Of a stretch of DNA of 64,000 nucleotides, positions 18,430 to 27,180 are shown one piece after another. The translations under genes were made by a program, and so were the position numbers. Source of the stretch: Lentisphaerae bacterium WC36 (GTDB lineage: Bacteria; Verrucomicrobiota; Lentisphaeria; Victivallales; SZUA-371). Every line of letters begins with the position of its first letter. Within the stretch, counting starts at the first letter, position 1. The stretch lies in contig CP085689.1 in NCBI GenBank assembly GCA_020683205.1, positions 2,170,001 through 2,234,000 of the forward strand. The letters are read 5' to 3'. The notes beneath the pieces are model-generated. The model saw nothing but the letters and a program-made list of their open reading frames with translations, searched no databases and had not been told where the DNA came from.

Positions 18430-19338
18430 ATGAATAAAGTTGATATTTTTGATAGCATAATTGAAGTTATTCAAGAAGAAAGCGATAAAAACGGTAAATT
18501 AATTGTTAGTAATATGGAAATTCTAAAAGAATTTTTTACTAATAATAATACTGATGGTAAAAACGTTAAGATCATTCAACATCAACATGCCCAAAAAGTT
18601 AAAACACAGCAACAGCAACCTACAAAAAGTAATAGGGTGCAACAAAATAAAATTACAAATATTGCACAAACACAACAGTCAGAGCAAAAAATAACTGACA
18701 AACATTTACAACAAAATAGTAACTCAAATCAAACTATTCGTTCAATTAATAACGATAATAGTCCTAAAAGTGAATTTGCAAATCAATTAAACAATTACGA
18801 CTTAGCGACATTGAAAAAACTCACCGACAATTGTCAACGTTGCGATTTATGCAATAACCGTGGTCATGGTGTTTTTGGAGCAGGAAATCCTCATGCTGAA
18901 TTAATGTTTATTGGTGAAGTTCCAACGGCAAATGATAATATTAGTGGAACACCATTTAATAATGTTGACGGGGAACTTTTAGCCAAAATGATTACGGCTA
19001 TGAAGTTTAGCTGTGATGAAATTTTTATAACTCATACAGTTAAATGCCACTCAGAAAATGAGCGGCAGCCATATCCAACTGAAGCTTTAAAATGTTTGCC
19101 ATATTTAGAACGCCAAATTGAATTAGTTAAGCCTAAAGTAATTGTGTTATTAGGCGGAGTACCATTACGATATTTAATGAAACTCAATAACGTAAATAAT
19201 TATCATGGTCAATGGCTTGATTACCACGGCATAAAAGTCATGCCTACATTCTCTCCTTCTTATTTGAATCGTTACCCAACCGAAAAGGGAAAAACATGGC
19301 ATGATCTTAAACAAGTTATGGCATTTTTTGACCGTTAA
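18430..19338 (+). CDS. Uracil-DNA glycosylase, family 4-like (iron-sulfur type), divergent active site
   Basis: I chose the ATG at 18430 (GGAAG upstream) over a GTG at 18406. The first 120 residues are glutamine/asparagine-rich and probably a flexible linker. The C-terminal 180 residues follow the family-4/5 uracil-DNA glycosylase plan: CQRCDLC (two iron-sulfur Cys), FIGEVPTANDNISGTPF (motif 1), THTVKCH and a later Cys in LKCLPYLERQIELVKPKVI, and TFSPSYLNR (motif 2). The family removes uracil from DNA. Motif 1 has PTAND where PG(A)DE is usual, and motif 2 has Ser where most members have His, so activity may differ. The family assignment is firm. Confidence 0.85.
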   Translation: MNKVDIFDSIIEVIQEESDKNGKLIVSNMEILKEFFTNNNTDGKNVKIIQHQHAQKVKTQQQQPTKSNRVQQNKITNIAQTQQSEQKITDKHLQQNSNSNQTIRSINNDNSPKSEFANQLNNYDLATLKKLTDNCQRCDLCNNRGHGVFGAGNPHAELMFIGEVPTANDNISGTPFNNVDGELLAKMITAMKFSCDEIFITHTVKCHSENERQPYPTEALKCLPYLERQIELVKPKVIVLLGGVPLRYLMKLNNVNNYHGQWLDYHGIKVMPTFSPSYLNRYPTEKGKTWHDLKQVMAFFDR

Positions 19339-19349
19339 ATATTAAAAAC

Positions 19350-20342
19350 TTAATTATTAACTTTACTTTTATTTGACGCCTGATTATCTTGTTTTCCTTT
19401 AGCATCAAGTTCAGCTAAATGTTGATTTATTAAATCATAAGCTTTACCCAAAACATCGCCGTAATCTTCTGATTTGAAATCAAATTTTAAGTTTACAGCA
19501 GCTTTTACATCATCAAAATCAACTTTTAAATCACGTTTCAATTTCTTAGCAAAAGTATCATCTTTTAATTGCATTCCAGCCACGGCAAAAAGTATATCAC
19601 GATTTGCTAAATAACCTTCTTTCATATCTTTATAAGTTTCAATATCACTTAAATTCATAGTAGCATTTAGTTTAAAATTATTAACTTTAGCTTTTTTAGG
19701 TAATTCAAATGTTATTATGCCGTCAGCAAACTCTGGAATATCACAAAGCAAGCCAAATCCATACTGTGAAATCAAATTAAAATCTTTTTTAGTTTTAGTA
19801 GTCAATTTACTCTTATTTTCATTATCAATAAAGTTATTAATAAAATTTTTCAACGAAGCTTCGCTATCAGTTGCAACACTGGTCTTGTCATCAATAAAAT
19901 AAACATAGTTTGGAGTTATTTCTCCAAAGACATCTTTCTTTTTCGGAGTAATAATATAAATATCTTTATTTGCTAATTTTTTCTCATCAACACTATTAAA
20001 TTTTTTTGCCACAGGCAAATATTCCTTTTTGGGCACAATATAAGTAGTAACTGCATAAAGGTTATTTTCATCCTTAACCACAATTAATGCCTCATCTTCA
20101 AGCCTACATTCTTCAAAGTCAATTCCATCGGATGCGCATACTGCCTTCATCAAACTTTCTAAATCTTTATGTTTAAGCATTTCTTGAACATTTATATAAC
20201 CTAAAAAAGCATAATCATTTGAAAGATATTTTTGAAGATAAGCTTTATTATTTTCTTTCAATTCACTGGCAGTAACTATTGTGCCAACACCAACGAATAA
20301 AGTTAACACAAAGAAAATAGAAATAAATAATTTTTTAAACAT
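19350..20342 (-). CDS. Exported protein of unknown function
   Basis: This 330-aa protein has a clear signal peptide (hydrophobic FISIFFVLTLFVGVG, then a cleavage region near TASE). The rest is charged alpha/beta sequence with no transmembrane helix. The layout (a short N-terminal motif YAFLGYINVQEMLKH, a middle VYFIDDKTSVATDSEASL) recalls planctomycete-type periplasmic proteins in which a surface is scanned for 'threshold' values, but I cannot name a family. It is convergent with the uracil-DNA glycosylase gene and ends only 12 nt from it. Confidence 0.6.
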   Translation of the reverse strand: MFKKLFISIFFVLTLFVGVGTIVTASELKENNKAYLQKYLSNDYAFLGYINVQEMLKHKDLESLMKAVCASDGIDFEECRLEDEALIVVKDENNLYAVTTYIVPKKEYLPVAKKFNSVDEKKLANKDIYIITPKKKDVFGEITPNYVYFIDDKTSVATDSEASLKNFINNFIDNENKSKLTTKTKKDFNLISQYGFGLLCDIPEFADGIITFELPKKAKVNNFKLNATMNLSDIETYKDMKEGYLANRDILFAVAGMQLKDDTFAKKLKRDLKVDFDDVKAAVNLKFDFKSEDYGDVLGKAYDLINQHLAELDAKGKQDNQASNKSKVNN

Positions 20343-20503
20343 TGCACACCCCTTAGGTTATTATATATTTTTTTAATGACTTTATTATTAATAAAAATAT
20401 AATTAGTTTTTTAATTAATGCTAGTATTTTGTTCTATTAAAATTAAAATAGAATATAGAGCTTTTTACATTTTTTATATTCGATTAACAAAATAAGGTAT
20501 CAA

Positions 20504-20956
20504 ATGAAATTTCCAAATATTTTCCAATACTCAAAAAAACATTTTATCTTTGTCTCCGTGATAATTTTTTGTATAATAGTGCCAATCTTTATGATTATTG
20601 GCGAAAAATCTCTTAAATTACAAAAAGATACCTTTTTTGAAATGAAAAATATTTGCAACAAAATTACCACTGACTATCGAAAAAATAATTTCTTGCCACA
20701 AAAAATAAATCTTAAAAATTATTCAAAAAGTTCCATTGCAAATTTATTAACCTATAAATTTTTAAGCAACAACAAATTTGAATTAAGCTTTCAAGCAACT
20801 TCATTTGAAAATAATATCATTTTGACTGCAAGAATTGATAAAACTCTAAATGTTATTACTTATGAATTAAAATGTGATAACTATTTGGCAAATTATATTA
20901 AAAGGCGCTTTATGCATGACAAAAGATGGATTGAACCTTATCAAACAAAACCATAA
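20504..20956 (+). CDS. Small membrane-anchored hypothetical protein
   Basis: This 150-aa protein has one N-terminal membrane helix (FIFVSVIIFCIIVPIFMII, about residues 14-32) and a basic soluble domain of alternating strands. There is no known domain. The ATG lacks a strong ribosome site (AATAAGG lies about 6 nt upstream). Function is unknown; a one-pass envelope protein is expected. Confidence 0.55.
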   Translation: MKFPNIFQYSKKHFIFVSVIIFCIIVPIFMIIGEKSLKLQKDTFFEMKNICNKITTDYRKNNFLPQKINLKNYSKSSIANLLTYKFLSNNKFELSFQATSFENNIILTARIDKTLNVITYELKCDNYLANYIKRRFMHDKRWIEPYQTKP

Positions 20957-20988
20957 AAAAACTGAGCATCAAAATTGATACTCAGTTT
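20955..20988 (-). terminator. Terminator after the FNT channel gene
   Basis: AAACTGAGCATCA (20959-20971) pairs with TGATACTCAGTTT (20976-20988) with one mismatch. On the minus strand the stem is followed by T7. Confidence 0.75.
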
Positions 20989-21020
20989 AATATATCGAAA
21001 TGTGTTTAAATTTTTATAAT

Positions 21021-21794
21021 TTATACTTCAAGTTTATTTTTTTCTTTAGCGATAAAGTAATAACATGCTCCTAACAACGCACCACCGATAATATTACCAA
21101 TTGATGCTGGAATAATATTATGAACCAAATGCATAATTGTAATTTTTTCTGTTGTCAAAATTGCTAACGGAAACAATGTCATATTTGCCACGCTGTGTTC
21201 AAATCCAGAACTAATAAATGCAAACAAACACCAAAAAATCAATGCTAATTTTGCCATATCATTCTTAGTACGAGCACAAGTCCACACTGCCAAACAAACT
21301 AAAATGTTACATAAAATACCTTTTACCATCAAGCTAAAAAATGGCGAGGCAGCTTTATAACTTGCTAAATATTCGGTAAAAGCAGCAGTTTCACCTTTTA
21401 TTAGTCCACTCGCTTTAATCGTGAATGCTAAGATTATTCCACCTACAAAATTACCAATATAACAAACAGTCCATAATTTAACCAAATTCATGAACTTTAT
21501 TCTTTTATCAAGAACACCGATCGTCATAATCATATTGTTACTTGTAAATAATTCCGCTCCAGCAAAAATTACCAACGTCAACGCAAGACCAAACGCTAAC
21601 CCAATCAACGTCTTCAAGAATGGATTGTGAGCGGCGTGCAATGGCGCACCAATATTAATAATTAGAATTACAGCAAACCCAACATAAATCGATGCAAGAA
21701 TTGCCATTAAAAAATATTTTGCAATATCCAAATTAAGAAATTTAATTTTCTTAACTGCCATATTGCTAAAATTTTCAATTGTTTCTAAAACCAT
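21021..21794 (-). CDS. Formate/nitrite transporter family channel
   Basis: I chose the ATG at 21794 (AGGAG 6 nt upstream); a longer frame from 21845 has no ribosome site. The 257-aa protein has six hydrophobic segments and the FNT signatures FAGAELFTSN and GFEHSVANM, the second holding the pore histidine. The family (FocA, NirC, HSC) moves formate, nitrite, hydrosulfide or similar small anions across the inner membrane. The substrate cannot be told from the sequence and no metabolic partner gene is adjacent. A terminator follows at 20955-20988. Confidence 0.9.
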   Translation of the reverse strand: MVLETIENFSNMAVKKIKFLNLDIAKYFLMAILASIYVGFAVILIINIGAPLHAAHNPFLKTLIGLAFGLALTLVIFAGAELFTSNNMIMTIGVLDKRIKFMNLVKLWTVCYIGNFVGGIILAFTIKASGLIKGETAAFTEYLASYKAASPFFSLMVKGILCNILVCLAVWTCARTKNDMAKLALIFWCLFAFISSGFEHSVANMTLFPLAILTTEKITIMHLVHNIIPASIGNIIGGALLGACYYFIAKEKNKLEV

Positions 21795-22059
21795 TTTTAC
21801 TCCTAAAAAAACTTTAAAACTTCCTATAGTGCTACAAAAACACAAATTAAAAAACTATTCGTATTAAAAATGCCAGTAAATTTGCGTTTGTCAAATAATT
21901 GATCAATAAAATTAATATTTTTTTATTAATATTAAAAGATTATTTATTAGTCTACTATTCATATATAAAAAATAGCAAGTATAACTCATTACAAATTAGC
22001 CAGTTAGCATCCTTTTGTTATAAAGTTTCACTAAAAATATAATTTTAGACAAAAATTGA

Positions 22060-23484
22060 TTATTTTGCAATATATTTTGGGTTTTTTCTAGTTGGAATTG
22101 GGGCATTATTTTCTTTGAGCCATTCTTCAAGCTTAATAATTAACTGCTTTTTAAGCTCAATTTTTTGATTAGCCAAATTATGTTGTTCACTTATATCATT
22201 TTTTAAATCGAACAACTCATAATCGTTTTTATCTTCATAATATTTGATTAATTTATAATTATTATAAATTATCACTGATCCTGGACGCGTTCTAAATAAA
22301 GGATCGCGGCTTTGCATATGCTTTGAAATACCATTTAATGCTTTACCTGTACATTGTAAATAAATTGGAAAATGGAAAAAAATTGCTCGTTCTGATATTT
22401 CTTTATTATTTTTTTTGTTAAAAATATAGCTACTGACATCAATACCATCAAATTTATTATTCTCAAGCTTAACATTAGCTAATCTTGCTAAAGTTGGTAG
22501 CAAATCAAGCTGGCTCACACGTTCATTCAAACGGCAATTCGCTGGAATTTTACCTTGCGGCCAACGAATTGCAAATGGCACTCGAATCCCACCTTCATAA
22601 TACGTTCCCTTTCCTGCACGTAATGGTTTTTGAGGAGAAAAACTATAAACACTACCATTATCTCCAGTAAAAACAATAATAGTCTTATCTAATAAATTCT
22701 GTTGTTGTAAATAATTTGTTAAACGACCTATATTATCATCCAAACTTTCAATCATAGCCGCATAACTTAACTGTTTTTCACTTTTAATTTTACCAATTTT
22801 ACGGTATTTTTCAATTAACTCTTTTTTTCCCTGTAAGGGAGTGTGCACTGAATAATATGGCAAATAAAGAAAATATGGTTGCTGTTTGCTTTTTTCGATA
22901 AAATTAATTGCTTCAGATGTTAGGCGATATGGTAAATGTTCACCTTTTTTACCATCTTTTAAGTTTTTATTTTTATAGGGACTAAAATAACTACTAGGAT
23001 GTCCGGCGTGATTTCCCGCTATGTTACAGTCAAACCCGTAATTCAAAGGATTTTCACCAACATGAAATTTGCCAATATTAATGGTTTTGTACCCAGCATC
23101 ACGAAAAATAGAAGCCATGGTTGGAAATTTTTCACTCAAAATAGTATTATTTTTAACAGGAATAATTTTTCGATTTTTAGCTTTCCCACGACTAGAAGAA
23201 TTAACAGTAAAAATTTTATGCTTTGGCGTATTTAATCCTGTTAAAAGGCAGGCTCTACTTGGTGCGCAATTAGCAGCTCCCGCATAACCATTGTTAAAAA
23301 TTACTCCTTGTGAAACTAATTTATCAATATTTGGAGTTGAGTAATACTTTGAACCATTAAAACCAACATCTTTATATCCTAAATCATCAACATTAATCAA
23401 AATTATACTTGGTTTGTTTTGCGCAACAGCAATTGATGATAAAGAGGAAACTGCAACAATTGTAAAAAATTTTATCTTATTCAT
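22060..23484 (-). CDS. Secreted sulfatase (S1 family)
   Basis: This 474-aa protein has a signal peptide (about 1-21). It shows the metal site NVDDLG (Asp33, Asp34), the sulfatase signature CAPSRA (Cys73, the residue converted to formylglycine), and a second metal pair in FTGDNGS (Asp275, Asn276). The family cleaves sulfate esters, in this group usually from sulfated host or algal glycans. Activity needs a formylglycine-generating enzyme, not found in this window. The extended insertion and C-terminal strand region fit the large polysaccharide-sulfatase subfamilies, but the substrate is unknown. Together with the GH35 enzyme at 40.7 kb it suggests glycan feeding. Confidence 0.93.
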   Translation of the reverse strand: MNKIKFFTIVAVSSLSSIAVAQNKPSIILINVDDLGYKDVGFNGSKYYSTPNIDKLVSQGVIFNNGYAGAANCAPSRACLLTGLNTPKHKIFTVNSSSRGKAKNRKIIPVKNNTILSEKFPTMASIFRDAGYKTINIGKFHVGENPLNYGFDCNIAGNHAGHPSSYFSPYKNKNLKDGKKGEHLPYRLTSEAINFIEKSKQQPYFLYLPYYSVHTPLQGKKELIEKYRKIGKIKSEKQLSYAAMIESLDDNIGRLTNYLQQQNLLDKTIIVFTGDNGSVYSFSPQKPLRAGKGTYYEGGIRVPFAIRWPQGKIPANCRLNERVSQLDLLPTLARLANVKLENNKFDGIDVSSYIFNKKNNKEISERAIFFHFPIYLQCTGKALNGISKHMQSRDPLFRTRPGSVIIYNNYKLIKYYEDKNDYELFDLKNDISEQHNLANQKIELKKQLIIKLEEWLKENNAPIPTRKNPKYIAK

Positions 23485-23523
23485 ATATCTCTACCTTTTA
23501 TTTTCGTTTATAAATTCAAACGC

Positions 23524-23570
23524 AAAAAAAGAACAAATATTGTATTATGTTTAACAATATTTGCTCTTTT
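23524..23570 (-). terminator. Terminator after SPFH gene
   Basis: AAAAGAACAAATATTGT (23527-23543) pairs with ACAATATTTGCTCTTTT (23554-23570) with one mismatch. On the minus strand T7 follows the stem. Confidence 0.8.
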
Positions 23571-23602
23571 ACCAAATAGCTCTAAAAATTAGTTGCTCTA
23601 AA

Positions 23603-24856
23603 TTATTTTTTAACTTTCGTAGTTTCTACAACTTCTTTTTGCGGCTTGTCATTAATCAATTTTAACATAAACATTTTCATTAAGTCATTATTTGCCGATA
23701 AAGAATTAATTGACCCAGTTGCTCCAGTACCACCACCACTTACAATAACTGTTTGAGGCAATGTTAAACCACGAATTGCAGATGCAACTTCCGCGGCAGT
23801 ACGAATTTGTTTATTAGCTTCAATTTCGGCTAAAACACGATCTTTTTCAGTAATTGCCCCAGAAAGTTCAATCTCTTTTTGTTTCGCCAACGCCAATTCA
23901 ATTTTTGCTTTTGCATCTAATTTTGCCTGTTCTAGTTCAATGCGCGCAACTTCCTCTTTACGGGCAGCATTTACCATCGCTGTTCTTTTATCAATTTCAG
24001 CCAATTCTAGAATCTTTTGTTGTTTTACTAATGCTTCTTTCTTCTCTAGTTCAGCAACAGTAACTTTTCTTTCAGCATCAATTTTTGCTAACTCAGCTTC
24101 ACGTTCAGCGTCTGTAACAGCCTTCATCTTTTGCATTTCAGCTTTACCTTTTTCTTCAGCAATTTGCTGCTTATACTTTGCATCAGTTTCTTTCAACTGC
24201 ATATCATATTTAATTTTATTAGCTTCTGCTTCTTTTCCTAATAAAATAGCCTTTTGTTGAGCCTTAAATAATCCAATTGTATCTTGATCAAAATCAATGC
24301 TAGTAACCTCAATTTTTTCGATAGCAACACCCATTTTTGCTAATTCCTCGTTATTTAGAATATCTTTTCTAAGCGCACTAATGTAACTTTCTTGACGTTC
24401 AATGATTTCACTTGAAGTCATTTCAGAACCACGCACTCGAGCAATTTCTTTAATTTTTGATAATACTAAAGAGTCAGCAATTTCGATATCACCACCACAG
24501 TTCTCATGCATAATTGTAATAGTTTCATTAGTTGTATACAATCTGTAAGTCACGCGTGTACTAATGTAGCCAATACCTTTATTTTTGAAACGAACTTCAA
24601 TAGATTCATCTAAAGGAGATCCTTCGCGTTTATCACGAGAAAAATATACATTACGAATTTTAGGGTATGTCCAAACGGTCGCAAAAAATTTAGTGTAATA
24701 TCCACCTTGGGCATTAATATTAATATTTCCACTTAAAGACTGAATGATTTGAAAGTTTTGAACTTCATTTTTCCCCACAAGCTGTGTAAAACAAGCTACA
24801 ACAAAAATTGCAAAAACTGCAATGACCGAACCAAAAATAATTAATTTTTTCTTCAT
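23603..24856 (-). CDS. SPFH/Band 7 (prohibitin-like) membrane protein
   Basis: This 417-aa protein has one N-terminal membrane helix (IIFGSVIAVFAIFVVAC), a Band 7 domain (about 35-215, with ALRKDILNNEELAKMGVAIEKI), and a long alanine/glutamate/lysine-rich coiled coil (about 215-345). A glycine-rich stretch (VSGGGTGATGSI) precedes the tail. Such proteins oligomerise on membranes and act as scaffolds, often around proteases or microdomains. No NfeD-type partner is adjacent. The role here is unknown. Confidence 0.87.
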   Translation of the reverse strand: MKKKLIIFGSVIAVFAIFVVACFTQLVGKNEVQNFQIIQSLSGNININAQGGYYTKFFATVWTYPKIRNVYFSRDKREGSPLDESIEVRFKNKGIGYISTRVTYRLYTTNETITIMHENCGGDIEIADSLVLSKIKEIARVRGSEMTSSEIIERQESYISALRKDILNNEELAKMGVAIEKIEVTSIDFDQDTIGLFKAQQKAILLGKEAEANKIKYDMQLKETDAKYKQQIAEEKGKAEMQKMKAVTDAEREAELAKIDAERKVTVAELEKKEALVKQQKILELAEIDKRTAMVNAARKEEVARIELEQAKLDAKAKIELALAKQKEIELSGAITEKDRVLAEIEANKQIRTAAEVASAIRGLTLPQTVIVSGGGTGATGSINSLSANNDLMKMFMLKLINDKPQKEVVETTKVKK

Positions 24857-24973
24857 TAATTTTTCCTTCCTTTTTAAAAAATTTATTTACATAGTCATAA
24901 AAAATAACACTCTAATAAAATAGCATAATGTTATATTTTTTCAAATTTTCCTCTCGCCTAAATATATAGAAAC

Positions 24974-25009
24974 AAAAAAACCATCAACATTTAATTTGAT
25001 GGTTTTTTT
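24974..25009. terminator. Bidirectional terminator after purF
   Basis: AAAAAAACCATCAA pairs with TTGATGGTTTTTTT across 24974-25009, with T-tracts on both strands. It lies 30 nt after the purF stop. Confidence 0.85.
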
Positions 25010-25037
25010 AATTATTCTACACTAGTCAGTTAAAATA

Positions 25038-26939
25038 TTAATATGCGCGTTCTTTTCGCCCTTCAACAAAGTTTACAAACGCTTGATTAACCACACGATG
25101 TCCGCCTGGTGTTGGATAATCTCCAGTAAAATACCAATCACCTTTATGATTTGGACACGCTTCATGCAACGCTTCTATCGTTTGAAAGATAATTTCAACT
25201 TTAGCCTTGATATTTTCTGGTTTTAAAATTTCTGAAATTTTTGCAGAAATTTGTTCAGGGCTAAATGGACTATAAATATTTTTTACAACATTAACCATCT
25301 CATTATCAGACAACTTTAATTGCTCTAATGCTAACTTATAAGTATCTTCGATAACCTGCATTTGATCAGTATCTTTTAATAATTCAATTGCAGCCTTAAA
25401 AGCACAAAAATCTTCTAAATTAGCCATATCAATACCGTAACAATCTGGGTAACGAATTTGCGGAGCACTTGATAAAACAATAATCTTTTTAGGACCTAAA
25501 CGATCTAAAATACGTAAAATGCTCTGACGCATTGTAGTTCCACGTACAATCGAATCGTCAACTACTACAATATTATCTTCACCCTTGTTTACGGTATTAT
25601 AACTAATATCATAAACATAAGTTGCTAAGTCATTACGCATACTGTCATCAGAAATAAAAGTTCGCATCTTAACATCTTTCACGGCTAACTTTTCAGTTCT
25701 TGGCGTATAATTAAGAATTTCATCAATTTTATCAGCATCAAGATTATCAGTTTCTAAAAGCATTTTTTTCTGTTCATCACGACAAAATGACTGTAACCCT
25801 TTCACTAATCCATAATAACAATTTTCGGCAGTATTAGGAATAAATGAAAAAACGGTGTGACGAATATCATAATTAATTGATTTTAATACTTGAGGAGTTA
25901 AAAACCAACCTAATTGCTTACGCTCCTGATAAATGTCTGCGTCAGTACCACGTGAAAAATAAATACGTTCAAATGAACAAGGTTTTTTCTCAGTTGGTTC
26001 TTTATAGTAATCTAAATTGATTGAACCATCTTTGTGAATAATTAAAGCTTGAGCAGGCTCTAACTCTTTAAGTTGTTCAGTATCTAAATTAAATGCTGTT
26101 TGAATGGCTGGACGTTCAGAAGCGCATACAATAATTTCATCATCAGCATAATAAAATGCTGGACGAATCCCTGCAGGATCGCGCATAATAAAACTATCGC
26201 CATGCCCAATAATCCCACTAACAATATAACCGCCGTCCCAATTTTTACAGGCATTAGTCAATACTTTATTGACGTCTAAATTTTCAGAAATGTATTTAGT
26301 AATATCTTGGCCAATAACTTTTTCTTGCTTAAGCTTTGAAACTAAAGCATTATTTTCCTCATCAAGGTAGTGTGCCAAAGATTCAAGCATTGTTACTGTA
26401 TCTGCATATTCCGTTGGTTGCTGACCAATTTCAACTAATTGGTTGAAAAGCTTTTTAACATTTGTTAAGTTAAAATTACCAGCAATTAATAGATTACGGG
26501 TTTTCCAATTGCTTTTACGTGAAAATGGATGACACGCATCAATGTTATTACGTCCGAAAGTTCCATAACGCAAATGTCCTAAATAAATATCTCCACAAAA
26601 GTCGATGTTATCACGCAACCAAGTTTCATCACTAAAATTATCTTTATTGCCATTATTGTATTCAAGAGCAATGCTCTCATTAATATTTTTAAAGACATCC
26701 TGAATTGGAGATTGAGCAATTGACTTTTGCACATTGACATATTTTTTCCCAGGCTCACTATCTAGTTTTAAACATGCTAATCCAACACCATCTTGACCAC
26801 GATTATGTTGTTTCTCCATCATTAGCTGCATTTTATTCAAGCCCCAAAAAGGCGATCCATATTTTTCGATATAATATGAAGTTGGTTTTAAAAGTCGCAA
26901 ATAAGCAATACCACATTCATGTTTTATTTCGTCACTCAT
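25038..26939 (-). CDS. purF: Amidophosphoribosyltransferase (long form)
   Basis: I chose the ATG at 26939 (AAAGGAC upstream); an upstream in-frame start at 26981 lacks a ribosome site. The 633-aa protein has a class II glutamine amidotransferase domain with the catalytic Cys exposed after a short propeptide (MSDEIKHECGIAY, Cys9) and a C-terminal phosphoribosyltransferase domain with the PRPP motif VVVDDSIVRGTT (about 452-463). It makes phosphoribosylamine, the first step of purine synthesis. It is longer than E. coli PurF (about 505 aa) but similar to the roughly 630-aa Bacteroidetes form. The catalytic cysteine follows eight residues, so self-processing is expected. Confidence 0.92.
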   Translation of the reverse strand: MSDEIKHECGIAYLRLLKPTSYYIEKYGSPFWGLNKMQLMMEKQHNRGQDGVGLACLKLDSEPGKKYVNVQKSIAQSPIQDVFKNINESIALEYNNGNKDNFSDETWLRDNIDFCGDIYLGHLRYGTFGRNNIDACHPFSRKSNWKTRNLLIAGNFNLTNVKKLFNQLVEIGQQPTEYADTVTMLESLAHYLDEENNALVSKLKQEKVIGQDITKYISENLDVNKVLTNACKNWDGGYIVSGIIGHGDSFIMRDPAGIRPAFYYADDEIIVCASERPAIQTAFNLDTEQLKELEPAQALIIHKDGSINLDYYKEPTEKKPCSFERIYFSRGTDADIYQERKQLGWFLTPQVLKSINYDIRHTVFSFIPNTAENCYYGLVKGLQSFCRDEQKKMLLETDNLDADKIDEILNYTPRTEKLAVKDVKMRTFISDDSMRNDLATYVYDISYNTVNKGEDNIVVVDDSIVRGTTMRQSILRILDRLGPKKIIVLSSAPQIRYPDCYGIDMANLEDFCAFKAAIELLKDTDQMQVIEDTYKLALEQLKLSDNEMVNVVKNIYSPFSPEQISAKISEILKPENIKAKVEIIFQTIEALHEACPNHKGDWYFTGDYPTPGGHRVVNQAFVNFVEGRKERAY

Positions 26940-27094
26940 AAAAGTCCTTTTGCATCCTATTTCTTTACAGGTGTTTATCAAAATTATATCTTGATTTCAA
27001 CTAGTTTTAATTTAGCCTTTTATCAAGAAAAAGTTACAATTAATTTAACCTCAAAATAAAAAATATCAAGATTTTTTTTAATATCAGTCCCATT

Positions 27095-27135
27095 AAAAAC
27101 AGATAATCTACGAACTTAAATAGCTCGTAGATTAT
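27095..27135 (-). terminator. Terminator after glutamine synthetase gene
   Basis: ATAATCTACGA (27103-27113) pairs with TCGTAGATTAT (27125-27135). On the minus strand the stem is followed by a short T-run. Confidence 0.7.
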
Positions 27136-27180
27136 TGTATTTAATTTTTTTATGCTTTATTATTAGCAATAAATTACAAT

